From assembly GCA_026936325.1 (NCBI GenBank), contig JAPTHN010000008.1, forward strand, positions 47,967,706 through 48,031,705: 64,000 nt of DNA, written 5' to 3'. The notes under the pieces were generated by a model. The model did no database searches. It saw only the letters and a program-made list of their open reading frames with translations, and was not told where the DNA came from. The position numbers and the translations under genes are program-made. Of the stretch, positions 10,858 through 22,454 are shown piece by piece (position 1 is the stretch's first letter; each line of letters opens with the position of its first letter). The DNA is from Platynereis dumerilii. Taxonomy: Eukaryota; Annelida; Polychaeta; Phyllodocida; Nereididae.

Positions 10858-11154
10858 GAGTTCCCCCGTGGCCTAATGGTCAAGACTGCTTGTCCACTGG
10901 CTTTGAGGGCGTGGGTTCAAATCTCACCCCGGGAACTCACTTTAGTCCGAGCCCATGGGACATTAAATGGAGGTGGGTTGTATCCAGTATTCTATGCTGG
11001 GGCAACTGAAAGACCCTGGGCATCCCTGAATTAATAGGGTATGTTCCAGACTCACAGTCTTCTCATCTCATCATCATACGGCGATCGCCTGCCTCAATAT
11101 AGCCCACTAAGGTGCTGCAGAGGCGTAAAACACAAACAAACAAACAAACAAACA
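10858..11154 (+). repeat. full-length tRNA-derived SINE (family D) with target duplication
   Basis: The element is flanked by a perfect 12-bp direct repeat, ATGGATAATGGA at 10846-10857 and 11155-11166. The head contains the A-box TGGCCTAATGG and the B-box GGGTTCAAATC inside a T arm (GTGGG/CTCAC). GTTCCC at the start pairs with GGGAAC after the T arm. A body of about 190 nt ends in an (ACAA)n tail. A 5'-truncated, inverted copy lies at 44455-47452. The intact duplication points to a comparatively recent insertion. Confidence 0.92.
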
Positions 11155-11159
11155 ATGGA

Positions 11160-11300
11160 TAATGGAAAACTCCAGGGGATACTCCAGGGGATACCTGGAC
11201 CTAACCTGGACCATTGGAGTATACCCAGGACCCCTGGAGTTACCCAGAGAGCTAGGAGTTACCCAGGGAACATGTAGTTACCAAAAAGCCTGGGGTAACA
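11160..11300. repeat. short CTCCAGGGG/CCCCTGGAG repeats
   Basis: Several direct and inverted copies of CCAGGGGATA/CCCCTGGAGTTACCC give this 140-bp stretch strong self-complementarity. No known element was recognised. Confidence 0.5.
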
Positions 11301-12463
11301 GGGAGTTAAACAAGGAGCTGTGATGTCCCACAGGGTTAACACATTGTCATTAGTCAATTGTCAGTAATATGAGTATTTTCACATTATTCTTCACCTCATT
11401 TAGCACACTGTTGTTCATAGTAACTGTTGTTCCACTTATTTATAGATGATGGGAACACTGTAAAATTGTGCTGCAATTTATATAGTTTCTGCAGAAAACA
11501 TTACAGATACTACAGATTTCTTCATACTATTTCATGGTAGAGAACATTGTCAAACCATTCTTAATATACTTGCAATGACACTTTAAGAAAATTCAATATT
11601 TGCATAATATGATTTCTGTTACAATCACCTGTGTCATGGAAACTCATCAGTAGTAACTTGTACATTCTTTGGGTGGCAGTTACACGTATCAGTTCTTGAC
11701 CAATTACAATTAATTTAGAGAATTTGTTAAAAAAAAACTGATTGACTTGTGAAAATTATTGCAAGTGCAAGAATACAATGTAAAGTTACAGTACACCTGA
11801 CATCTTTTGTGATATTCACATACAGTGATTTTCTCAAGTAACTCTTGCCACAACACTTCTACAGTATAACCTCAAGCAAAATGTTGTAACTAATAGTGTC
11901 ATAACCTTATAGCCTGCTCAATCATACAGCCAACTCATAAGACAGTTATAAGTCATATGTATAGTTCATAAGACAGCTTGTTTCCTGCACATTATTGTTG
12001 CATGCATATAGCTTAAGATTGATTGTTGGTGAAAACTCAACAACCAGGTAACTGGACAGGTATATCTGTGTGAGTGATTGCCAAGCCAATGGGTGTGTAC
12101 AACAATTGTATATTACAATTTCAAGAAGACAAAAAACCTAATTGTGATTGATGATTGTTTTGACTGAAGACAAAAATGTGTACATTGTATTTATAAACAT
12201 CATTGACTCACTGGATGCTTGCCCAAATTATTTTGTCAGCTGATTGCTTGCCTTGTTTGTAAAGGATTGTCAGTTGAATAATGAAGATGGTTTGATTGAG
12301 TTCCTCACAATGCATGTTACAGATAGATGGCTAGATAGATGGATTGAGAGATTGACAGGCATATTGATTGATTATTTGATTGTTTCTCACTTTGGGTATT
12401 TTGTCACAGTGGGTTATATCACATGAGGGGATTCAGATTACTTTTTTCCTCACTTTCGAGCAA
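11301..12463. other. AT-rich non-coding stretch
   Basis: Nothing recognised except scattered GATAGATGG units near 12320. Confidence 0.4.
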
Positions 12464-12672
12464 CACTGTAAAATTCAAAATATTGAGTCACCTTAAATGA
12501 TTTAGTGAGATGGTTGTACAATTTGTTTGAGCTAACATTGCTGGTTGTTTTATACAGTTATGATTATCTGCCCATGGTCATAAATTGAACCAACAAGTTA
12601 TATTAGCTCACAGGAATTGTGCAACCATCTCACTCAATCATTTAAGCTGACTCGAAATTCAAATTTTACAAT
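12464..12672. repeat. palindromic MITE, family M1, copy 2
   Basis: Begins CACTGTAAAATTCAAAA and ends TTCAAATTTTACA. The right half carries the family core CAACCATCTCACTCAATCAT, shared with the copy at 39387-39590. The element can fold on itself over most of its 209 bp. Confidence 0.88.
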
Positions 12673-13017
12673 GAATGTCCTTGTTAATACTGAAAGGTAT
12701 CCTGATAATTCTTATGCAGGAAATGTACTCCTGAACATTTCCCATATACCTCAATGTACTGAGGAACTGAGATACAAAACTGTTGCACCAATACTCCCCC
12801 ACTACTCAAGGCAGAGTAGTAACATATATAAGGGGGTTTCCTGGGATCAGCAGAGAGGTTAAACCCCTTCTTAAATCATAGCATAACCCCACAGATGGGG
12901 TTAAGCTGCTTTCTCTACCTGTCTCAGCACAGACACCCAGCTTGTCAGCAAGAAGTGAATGAAGATTTTGTGTAACAATGCTTTGTTGAGCCAGCACAGG
13001 GTCTTGGGCAGTGTTGG

Positions 13018-13125
13018 AGTCGAGGCCAGGACATCCGAGACCAAGATCGAGGCATGAGCACCCGAGACCGAGACCGAGACCGAGGCATGAGCATCCGAGA
13101 CTGAGACTGAGACCGAGGCTGGCTG
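13018..13125. repeat. GACCGA/CATCCGAGAC short tandem repeat
   Basis: Repeated CGAGAC, GACCGA and GCATGAGCA(C/T)CCGAGA units of 6 to about 36 bp. Open frames here on both strands are low-complexity artefacts. Confidence 0.75.
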
Positions 13126-13222
13126 GACAAAAATTATGGTTCACTGCCAAACAATTTCAGCTTGGTCTATTATCGCATTTAGCCATTGCTTACGATAAGT
13201 CTATAACAGTACAAAGCAGTTA

Positions 13223-13223
13223 G

Positions 13224-13271
<48 letters not shown>

Positions 13272-13273
13272 CC
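13223..13273. repeat. (CTAT)n microsatellite
   Basis: About twelve perfect CTAT units, with no SINE body attached on either side. Confidence 0.95.
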
Positions 13274-13690
13274 TATTTTTGCGAAATTAGAAATTTTCAT
13301 CTATCTGCCCACTTATTGAAAATGATACACCGTATACAACTTTAATCAAAGAGTCACTAAAGTAGCTTCTTTTTCTGATTGAGTGCTTTTTCACTGTCAT
13401 TGTCAGACTACTGTTAACATTTCACACAGAATTTGCCAAGCAGTAAAAAGGCAGGTACAAGACAGTTAGTCATGTTAACTTGGTTTTTCCTTTCAATGGT
13501 TGGTTGCCCACTGATTCCAGGTGCACTGATACAGCCCTCAAAAATGTGAAATCTGATTTGAGACATCAATCTTTTGCCAGTTAGATTGCTGTTCAGTTCA
13601 AGAGGTTTGATCTGAAAAGTGTCTTTGTGAAGTAGTGGAATTAAGTTTGGTGTTAATGAATGTCTCAAAAGAATTAAATAGATATATTTT
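13274..13690. other. unassigned non-coding stretch
   Basis: No structure recognised. Confidence 0.4.
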
Positions 13691-13694
13691 TCAT

Positions 13695-13701
13695 ATAGAC
13701 T

Positions 13702-13793
<92 letters not shown>

Positions 13794-14098
13794 TGGTAAG
13801 TGAAGCTCTAAGCCCAGTTCTGGGCGCTCACGAGGGTTGATTGATGAGATGGGAGAGAGAGTGGGAGTACTCAACATGTTACACATTTACCCCATGTGAG
13901 GGATCTTTTTACTTGCGCAGCACAGACACTGATGTAAGGGGCCGTCAATGGAACATCATCCGAACGACATCCAGCTGGAGTTTTGCTCATGAAGGTCCAC
14001 TGAAAATTTTGCGGTCCCCAACCAGGAGTCCAACCCACACAGACAGAGACCTTCAGCGGAGCAGGCGGGCATCTTAACCACTCTGCCACCCAGCTGCC
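13695..14098 (-). repeat. tRNA-derived SINE with (TATC)n tail (family B), copy 2
   Basis: Same family and orientation as 1614-1927. The tRNA-like head is at about 14020-14098 with its B-box partly mutated, the body is shared, and the tail is expanded to about 24 GATA units (plus strand 13700-13793). It carries an extra segment in the body (GAAGGTCCACTG, about 13991) that copy 1 lacks. The tail difference between copies (about 5 versus 24 units) shows microsatellite expansion from a SINE tail. Confidence 0.85.
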
Positions 14099-15800
14099 TG
14101 CTATAATATATGCCTTTATTCCAAGACTAGCCCGTGTATTGGCCCCAAAAACATCAAACATGTCTGGGCTGAAATAAGCAACTCTGGAGGGACGATAACT
14201 CTTTGCTAAACTTTGCTAACAGAGCCCTCTTGTGTTAATGTTAAAAATGTACATTTTGAAGAAATTCACTTTTAAAAATTTATGAAGTCATCTTTTTTTA
14301 CCTAATTTAATGTATGTAGCTGATCATGAAAAACCATTATGAACCATTACATTGATTGTTTTGCTTTGACCCTGGTATATATATATATACATTTTCCAGA
14401 TCAAATGGAAGAGTGGCTGTTTCAATAAATCCCATATATTTGTGATCATTATTTTTTTGGAACATTTCTATACTTGAATGAAATTGCTAAAATGTGGCAG
14501 AAGATTCCAGAGAAATATAGAGTGGTAGACAAAATACACATTCCAATAATTTCTTCTGCAACGGTATGAATGTTTCTTGCATTTTTGATTGCATCTATTT
14601 GAGCCAATATTATCATAAGATTATTTGGGTATGTGTTCCTTCAGTGCTTACTTTCGTGTGTGAACCTGGCTTAAACCTAAACTTTAACGTGAGAGAGATT
14701 TTGAGAGTTTCTTCACAAGCAAATAACACATGTCTGTCTATGTTTATTTTAGCTCCTTAAGACCCTAAACCAACATCTTTGAATAACATAAGAGCAACGT
14801 TAAACCAACGTTAGACAAACTTAAGAGATGTTAAGCAAACTTAAGGTTGTTATCCAATGAATGTATAGCAAATGTACTTGGCAAGTGTTATACTGAGGTA
14901 CACATTGTTAGACAGAAATTTGAGCTAGGTAGTTTCAAGTTTATTCAATATAACACGATCTGTCTGGATTTCAAGTTGTATGTCAATAGTAATGTGAGAT
15001 ATATCTGTAAATTTTGCAGAATGTCTGGATATGCTACCTGAGCTGACCTGTGTGTACACAAATCTTAAGCTAATTGTTATTTGTACCAAAGATCTTTTTA
15101 TGATAGTGTAATAAATCGTCTCAATCTGGTCAATCAGTAAAAGAGTCTGGCTTATAAAAGTTGTTCTGTCTCTCTTCTTGGAATGGTCGCCATTAAAATT
15201 GGCCCTCAAAAGCTGTTGATGTGTTTTCTAGCAGTTATGAACTGGAGAAAAACAAGCGGAAAAGGCATGTTTTTGACAGGTTTTGGGTTCCAACTTATTG
15301 CAATAACCATGATTATTCCATTGGTAAAACACACTGTATCATATTGACTGTGTTATTAGATAAAAAGGATTTGGTTCTGAGAAAACTGCAGCAAAAAGTC
15401 TTCAAGAACCATAATCCTACCCTGATGATTATGAATGGCTTTGCCTGACCACATCTGTGTAGTGGGCTATAACATTTCTTATTATTATCAGTTTATCAGA
15501 ATACATAAATAAGTGTTATGGGACCATACATGAAAGTGTTGTGGCCAGATAAGATGAAAAGAGAATGGTCTATTACCACTGTGAAAAATTCTCTTATGAT
15601 ATTTACAGTTGGCAATATTATTTGGTTTGATTTGTAAAGCAGAAACTGCTTGCTTGGCAAAGCGATTCATTGAGCTTTTGTGTCAAATTAGTAGCTTTGT
15701 CACAATTATACACAACTGCTTCTCAAATTTGACATGAGGAACTAAGCTAGTATTTTGTAAAGTAGCTTGGTTGGACTTGGTACTCAAAAGATTGCCAACT
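14099..15800. other. AT-rich non-coding stretch
   Basis: Only a short (AT)n run at about 14377-14390 stands out. No exon or RNA gene was recognised. Confidence 0.45.
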
Positions 15801-15809
15801 ATCTCAGGT

Positions 15810-16125
15810 ACTGAGAAGTGACTTGGTCTAGTACTGGATAGGGTCTCACATAGTAACTGAGACATTGCAGGTTCGACTCCCAACCATGGCACAGAGGAAC
15901 TGAGCAGATCTTCCATAACTCTTTTGCTTCACTTTACCCAGGTGTAAATGGGCACTTGGCTATAGGCAGTGATGGCGATTGTAGAGTGACTTAGCATTGT
16001 GTGCGCTGGAAATGGCTGCCTGGCTGTATACTACCTGGGGAGTTGAGAAAGGCTCATGCTTGAACAAGCCTGCCAAGGGTGTAATTACAAAGTCTGTTGA
16101 GACTGACTTCATTGATGTAATGGAA
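15810..16125 (+). repeat. tRNA-derived SINE (family E)
   Basis: A-box-like TCTAGTACTGGATAGGG near 15827 and B-box GGTTCGACTCC at 15870-15880 are spaced as in a tRNA gene. A body of about 200 nt follows and fades into GGAATATAAAAG. Ends are approximate, with no target duplication found. Confidence 0.6.
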
Positions 16126-17230
16126 TATAAAAGGTCTACATTTACATTTACTTACTGTTACTTTCCTTTTCGGAAATGAAAAGATGCTCATCATGAAAAT
16201 TGATGTGTTATCGACATCAGTCTTTCTTGCAAAAAGGAGGGGTCACACATAACAACAAAGTTTCTTGCCACTTTAGTATATCGCCAGCTTTCGTGATCAC
16301 TGTTTTACAGTTACATGTCTTATTGAAAATGAATAACTTCTTTTTGTTAGTTAGACACTTTGTTTATTAGCAGCTTTTGTAGAAATTACATGAAAGTTTA
16401 CATTGGGTTCTTACACCAGACCAGGACCAAAAACTGGTAGGGAGGCTACTGGTTTACACTCGTTTTACATCATTTTACATCAGTCTACATTGGTTTATCT
16501 GGACCTTTCACTGCACCTTTTATCAAGCATAAAAATGATGAAAGGTGAATGCAGAATATATGGGCTTCAAAGAGGGTGGGTGGCCCTTCTTGCCTGGCTA
16601 TAGGACCATGATAAATGGACTGCTGATATGACTACACTGATAGGTAGCCCGAACTAGCCAGAGATATTTAAGTGTCATAAATCAACAAGTTCGAGTATCT
16701 ACAAAGGTGGACTGGCAAAGATTACAGTAAGAATTTGCACTGACTTATGTCATTCCTTTAATCTGTACAGGTGTATGCGTTTTGATATGTTCTTTTAATC
16801 TCTCCGGGTAGCCACACCTGGGCAGACTGCTGGACCACAAATGAAGACTTGTCGATAAGACAAAATTTTCATGATCAATCTTTAGCCTTATAATAATACA
16901 TATGTTAGATTGTTAGTTTGTCTGTTTTACCATGTTGATTCAACATGGTATTACAGATGATTTCATACAGTGCCCCCTGTAAGTAAGTGAAATGCATGAT
17001 ATTGTGCCTTTGCATCAATGCTAAACATCCTAAACCAAACTGTTTGTGGAAGCATGAATTCTCATCTGATGAGAGGAAAACATATTGGGTCATAAAGGCC
17101 GATGGCACCCAATTTTCTTTGCTGTAGTCGGAGTTAGGTATGGGTCAAAGTCTTTGATAAGTAAGTGAAACACAGGCCCAATGTTATTTCACAAGGAAGG
17201 ATACTTACAGGCAGAACTGCACATGTAATT
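16126..17230. other. AT-rich non-coding stretch
   Basis: Nothing recognised. Simple TTTACA-type repeats appear near 16450-16495. Confidence 0.4.
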
Positions 17231-17362
17231 GCAGACACTGAGACTGAATGTTAATTTTTCTGGGACATGTATTCTGCTGGGAAAAGTGACTTCAAAAAAC
17301 TTATGACGTCACATTTCCCAATTGAATAGCATGTCATAGGAACCACATTCAGTCAGTGTCTA
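17231..17362. repeat. small inverted repeat
   Basis: GCAGACACTGAGACTGAATGT near 17231 is inverted as ACATTCAGTCAGTGTCTAC at 17344-17362, with a 2-bp indel, around a centre of about 90 bp. This could be a small non-autonomous DNA element. Confidence 0.5.
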
Positions 17363-17854
17363 CAAATTTGAAATAATCTGTAATAACTTGATTTTCAGTA
17401 TGATATTATTAGTATTTGTTTGCAAACAATAGGAAGCATTGGGTGCAGGCTAAATTTAGTGTTTTCTGGAACTAAATTAGAAACATTTACTTATGAGTAG
17501 ACAACACAAAGTTAATATCCTTTGTCACTTTATACTTTTCTGGCACCAAAGTTACTAAAATATCAATATCAATCCACCTGTTGCTTCCAAATAAGAACAA
17601 AAAATCTAACTGATGTCTTTTTCTTTTTTCATACCTGTGATTAAAATCAATTCCTTTGTACTTGTAGGATTGTGATCTTTTGTAACTTGAGCCCTTTTCT
17701 ACATTATCAAATTTCAGAGCACTCAGGTAGCTGCCACAATTATAATGCATTACATTTATAGTGTGAATCAAGGTATTGCACACTTATGTATGTAAAGAAA
17801 AGAAAAGTATTTTGTTTCACTTTGAAGAAACAATGCAACATTATGTCAGGCATC

Positions 17855-17953
<99 letters not shown>

Positions 17954-17970
17954 CTGATTAATTGATTGAT
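17855..17970. repeat. compound (GATA)n(GATT)n microsatellite
   Basis: Fourteen GATA units switch sharply at 17911 to about fourteen GATT units. Confidence 0.95.
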
Positions 17971-18334
17971 GTGAAAATTATTCATCATAACAGTTAACAA
18001 AATACTCTTACTTGTACTTTTAGAGCATGAAATTATAGCAAAAAATTATGCAGTGTTCTTGGAAAGACTAGATACATGTACTACATTTTGTTTGAATGAA
18101 ACTGCCACACTAAAATTATGACAACACTGAGCTGCAATGACAAATGTCCGAAAAAATTGAATGTCTTTTTTTCTTATTCATTATGGATAAGTAATCTTGG
18201 AGTTAATCTAATAAGACTTCAATCTTAAAAACAGAGAGATATATGGAGAAGATAAATTAACTACTCCAATGTTGCAATAATTGCCTATTTTCCTTTTTAA
18301 TTTGAGTAATTCCCTGTTTTTCTTTCCTGCTTTT

Positions 18335-18700
18335 TTATTTCAGCTGAGACAAGACCAAATGATCACTTTTATTAATACTGACTGCAGGCGAGACTAGCTG
18401 ATCACTTGCTGATCACTCATGCTATAAATAACAATCAAGATGGCGGAAAGAGATAAAGTGGAGATAGGAAAATAGAGAGGGAGTCCTAAGCTACTGATGA
18501 AGTATTGATCCAGAGGCAATTAAATGGATCCATCAGCCAAGACAATCTCTGAATGATAATTGTCCTGGGATAAGCACTTCTTCTTATCTTCCCTTAATCT
18601 TGTCTGTCATGATTTCTCATTGTCTCAATTAGCCAACAGACAGAAGTGATTTTCCCCAAAGACGTAAGATTCTAGACTCGCTGCAGTCATATTATCTTTG
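18335..18700. promoter_or_regulatory. candidate conserved non-coding element (enhancer-like)
   Basis: Complex, non-repetitive sequence with many short homeodomain-like TAAT/ATTA, TGATCA and GATAAG words and no open frame through it. The ATTTCAG at its left edge looks like an acceptor, but every frame after it closes before a donor. This is judged only from texture; conservation cannot be tested here. Confidence 0.2.
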
Positions 18701-19154
18701 TGAAGAAAAAATGCTGCTCAAACAATAAAGTACAGGCTGTGTAATATGTAGGTCACTGTTGTTCTAGACTTCTTGTCCTCTTGATCCTATATGTTTCCCA
18801 CTGTGTTATATATATAGTGTCATACAATATAATAAAAAACCTGTGCATTTTCCTCAAATTTTACCTATAGTACATTGATCATTTATTACTTGATAGTCTT
18901 ACCACACGCAATTTTGACAACCTGAGAATACAATTAATTAACACAAGGGGGCAGTTGTGTAAGACCAATTTGGGTTTCAATAGAATGGTGTGGAAGTGAG
19001 AGCAAACGAGTGCCAGTGTTTAGAAGTGAGTAGTTTGGAGTGAGGGCATCTTCTTGAGGGTGTTGGATTTCGGAAAATTTAATGGGTTGTACTGTATATT
19101 AAACTTTCGTATAAGCTAGGTCTACTCTGAAGGAATCATTGATTTGTATATTTG

Positions 19155-19265
19155 ATTTCAGGGCATTTGAACTTCTGTTGAATGCAGCTCCCCTGTTGGA
19201 AGAGCAAAACATCATGTACCACAGGGAGTTCCAAAGCATAGTCCTTCTACATTTAAGCAAATTTG
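19155..19265 (-). repeat. possible relic of a LINE reverse transcriptase C terminus
   Basis: The minus strand reads RRTMLWNSL followed by a stretch ending in SSNALKS. It resembles the LWN-(S/N)-(L/I)-P and FK(S/R)AL end of LINE ORF2, as in the two clear LINEs of this window. Too short and degraded to be sure. Confidence 0.3.
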
Positions 19266-20109
19266 TACAATATTATGTATTTCTAAGCTCAGAAACCCTA
19301 ACTATAGGAGGGGCTGGGTGTGCCTGTAAAATATTGTGTTGTGTAGTGAAAATGATCAGATTAATAGGTTGCGAATCACATGGAGGTTGCTTGTCCCGAG
19401 GACCAGTCACGAGAACCATTGCACTTCATATTATCCAATGAACATTTCTTTCTTTGTATACTGGAATACATTTCAATAAGCCTGTGGCTTAATCACATCC
19501 CACAGCTTCCAGTAAGTCAGTATAAGACCTTCTATTCCAAATTGGCTCCTTTTTCCCTTAAATTGGGTCCCTTAAATCCCTGCAATAGGAAATCAAATGT
19601 CAATGCCTTATTGGTTCAATTATAACTTTGCAATGAAGCTAAGTAAAATCTCATAAGTCAAGAGCTCTTAGCTTTGATGTTTGCCTAAATCTTTCAGTAT
19701 TGGATGGTGTGTTGCACATGTATTTATAAATGGGTATATTAGAACCTTTTAAGGTACGTTTAGTTCTTCGTGCTGCATAAAAGAAATGATGTTATAAATG
19801 AGGTTGCAGGAAGCAGTGATGAGTGCTTTACTTAGGCCTATTTGGGTTGTTATTCAGGACAGCCCACTTTTATCGCTTTAAATGGTAACAGAAATGTAGC
19901 GCGATGGTGAATTTTAAGCAGGTTACAGACAAGGATGTTCAATATCTTTACTCATAATTTTCAAATATGTGTTCAGCGAATAATTAATGAGGGGAGGTGC
20001 GGATGTTCACATTATTGCTCGATCAGCCCCTTAAAATTAATATACTGTGATCTCGTACTCAAAATGGTATGATAACAACAGATCACCTTAGTTTGAATCC
20101 TCTCTGGTA

Positions 20110-20290
20110 ATTTTGTCTGAGCTCATTCTCATTCTGTCTGTATTCTGTGAGCTTACCACATACTGGTTTCACAACATGTATTGCAAACACGTACGCACGA
20201 TGTGCAGCATGAAACTCTCCATCATATGAGCCTGTGTACCGATTTTTCCCTGCGTGAGCCACACGCACCATAACGGTAATAGACTCATGT
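20110..20290 (-). other. possible coding segment with a donor-like site (unrecognised)
   Basis: On the minus strand an open stretch reads MVRVAHAGKNRYTGSYDGEF, then more residues, then HVVKPVC. It is followed by GTAAGC, a good 5' splice donor. No matching acceptor was found upstream. A weak protein-level resemblance (MQPVNGKLRESPRE) is seen on the plus strand near 22800, so this may instead be a decayed repeat. Confidence 0.2.
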
Positions 20291-21253
20291 ATAAACTACT
20301 TACGGGGGTGCAATCAAGCCCATTCTCTGCTTATCATCATGATGTCATGACACTATCTTAATGCCTTCATCATACTTCTGGGGCATACACAAGATCCACT
20401 GATAATAGGCGTCTTTTCAGGGGCTTTAACCCCGAAGAATAGGGCGGCATTTAGTGCGTAAGGGCATTAGTAGGGCATTAGTAGGATGATGAGACTAATG
20501 CCATTGATGCTCTCCTTGAAGCTGCTGGATATACCAAAAGTAGACCGAGCCAGATAGCCTGCGATATATTCTCAAAGAATTTTATCAAAAGTGAATGGTG
20601 TCCTGGTGTAGTTCAATGCATACATGGGGCCTTGTTTTAGAAACATTGCAGCTTCTGCAGAAAGATATCGAGCACTGTCGCCTTCTCGAAGAAATAAAAA
20701 CTTGATCAATTCAGGATATTTGATAGAATTCTGTTAAGGCAATCTAGTATCTAAGGTTGAGTTAGATCACTCTCAAGCCTCACTAAACATACAACTAAAT
20801 TTACCATCAACGACAAAACCTTGTGTGATATACATCACTCACAACTGTTTATCCAGTGTAACTATGGCACGATAGTGTAATATAGGGGTGTACCGAATCT
20901 ACTTTTTGCCGAGCCGGGTCCGGTTCCGAACCCAGACAATAGATTCGGCCGAATCCGGTTCCGAACCGAACTTGCTAGGCCGACTAAGTCGGCAAGCAAT
21001 TGACATTACTAGACAGCCAGCAGCATAGGCAAGTCAATGAATTTATGTCGCAGCCACTTGCTACTTTGTGGTCAAAAGAAGTGCAAGGTTTCAACTAACA
21101 TTACATCAATAAGTGCTGGTGTACTTGTTCATTTTTTTTAACATAAGTGGATAGAACAGACGTTGTAACATGTCTTCACATTTATTTGGTAAGCATAAAT
21201 CATTTAATAACACATAAAAATCATGTGAGAAAAAGGGTTGTGCTCAGGCTTGC

Positions 21254-21996
21254 TATAGATGGCGCCACATGGTGCATCTTTGGCCTTCCCCATAGTGAAT
21301 TTTTCGGAAATCAACAAAGGATGGATTGGTATTTGAATATAATAAAATAGATCCATATTTTCATTTTGCTTAAAAGAGGACATAAAATAACTGCCATGCC
21401 CATTTATCATTAAAGTATAATGGATAGAGGGATAGATCACAGATAGATCATAGATGCATGGAAAGAAAGAAAAATCTATAAACATGACATACATACATAG
21501 TTTAGTTTAGTTTAGTTTAGTTTATTTATTAAAGTCTCACTCTGTAAACATATATGGTACAATAGTAAAACCGTTCAATAAAAACAGACCATTCCATTGG
21601 AATTATGAGAGACTATAAGAACAATTAATAAAAGCTAAGGTAAAAACCATTAAAAACCTTACATATATCTGCAGATGCTGAATACAAGGGCTGAATTAAA
21701 TAGAATAGTATTTATTGATCACATTAAGAAAAACATGAAATTTGTGTTCCCAACTTAACATATAATAATCCATGACAACTGGCAATTGCAACAAATGATA
21801 TATCCCCAATGCACCCCATCTACGGCACCTCAGATTATATAAACAGCACAGCAACGTGAGCACCAGCCTGCTTGCAGTGAACCCACTTGTCCTGTCTTGT
21901 CTTATTCCTCCTCTTAAGAAGCACCTTGTACAGGTTACAGGTCTGCACATCTACTTTTTTCCTGCTTCAAACATGATACATGTGGCGCCACCTATA
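21254..21996. mobile_element. inverted-repeat element nested in the hAT element
   Basis: TATAGATGGCGCCACATG (21254-21271) is inverted at 21979-21996 with one mismatch. The ends look like terminal inverted repeats, with TA as the possible target duplication. The bounded 743 bp includes the LINE tail at 21499-21960. The superfamily is not identified. Alternatively these repeats are part of the hAT interior. Confidence 0.5.
21499..21960 (-). mobile_element. LINE 3' end fragment with (TAAAC)n tail
   Basis: On the minus strand a non-coding 3' region ends in AATAAATAAA followed by about six (CTAAA) units (plus strand 21501-21531). Tandem pentamer tails after an AATAAA-like motif are typical of some LINE 3' ends. 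No reverse transcriptase frame remains in this piece. Confidence 0.55.
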
Positions 21997-22454
21997 ACAT
22001 AGCGTAGCATAGCTTGTTATAAAACTTAATTTATAATTTATCGAAAAGTAAGGGGACGTTCTAATTTATATGATCTGATAGATATACTCTTAATGCAAAA
22101 GTTGCAGGCATTTCAATATGAGAAATAGTTATTGCAAGTCTTAAGATGTGTTCCAAAGAATGGCCAATTTCAAAACAAAATTTCCGATTCACAATCTGTA
22201 TTGAAACAGCAGACAAGCTTGACACCGTCACCTGGAAAATCCAGAAATCACAAATTGCGTGAAGTGATAGCCATTTCTGCTGACGGCTGTTGCAACTGAA
22301 TTGCAAGCTTGTAATTTCTTTGATGATCCAGCAATGCTTCAGCCGATTCTGGGGTCGGTCTTCCTCAAGGCCGAATAACCGGACCGAGCCTAAGGGTCAA
22401 TTATTCGGCCGAACCGAGTACCGATTCCAGATTCGGTACACCCCTAGTGTAACA

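Larger units (their letters stand above)
20883..22446. mobile_element. hAT-type DNA transposon, non-autonomous, with further insertions
   Basis: Both ends carry the 18-bp terminal inverted repeat TAGGGGTGTACCGAATCT. The flanks are an 8-bp target duplication with one mismatch, GTGTAATA (20875-20882) and GTGTAACA (22447-22454), as the hAT superfamily makes. Subterminal CGGTTCCGAACC and ATTCGGCCGAAT palindromes (20943-20954, 22403-22414) cluster near both ends. No transposase frame was recognised. The interior holds an inverted-repeat element (21254-21996), itself containing a LINE 3' end. Confidence 0.88.

Noticed and set aside
12806-13150. Glycine/leucine-repeat protein
   Set aside because: Translation of the GACCGA tandem repeat, open in both strands.
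18340-18690. Exon after the TTTTTTATTTCAG acceptor
   Set aside because: The frames examined after the acceptor close before a usable donor.
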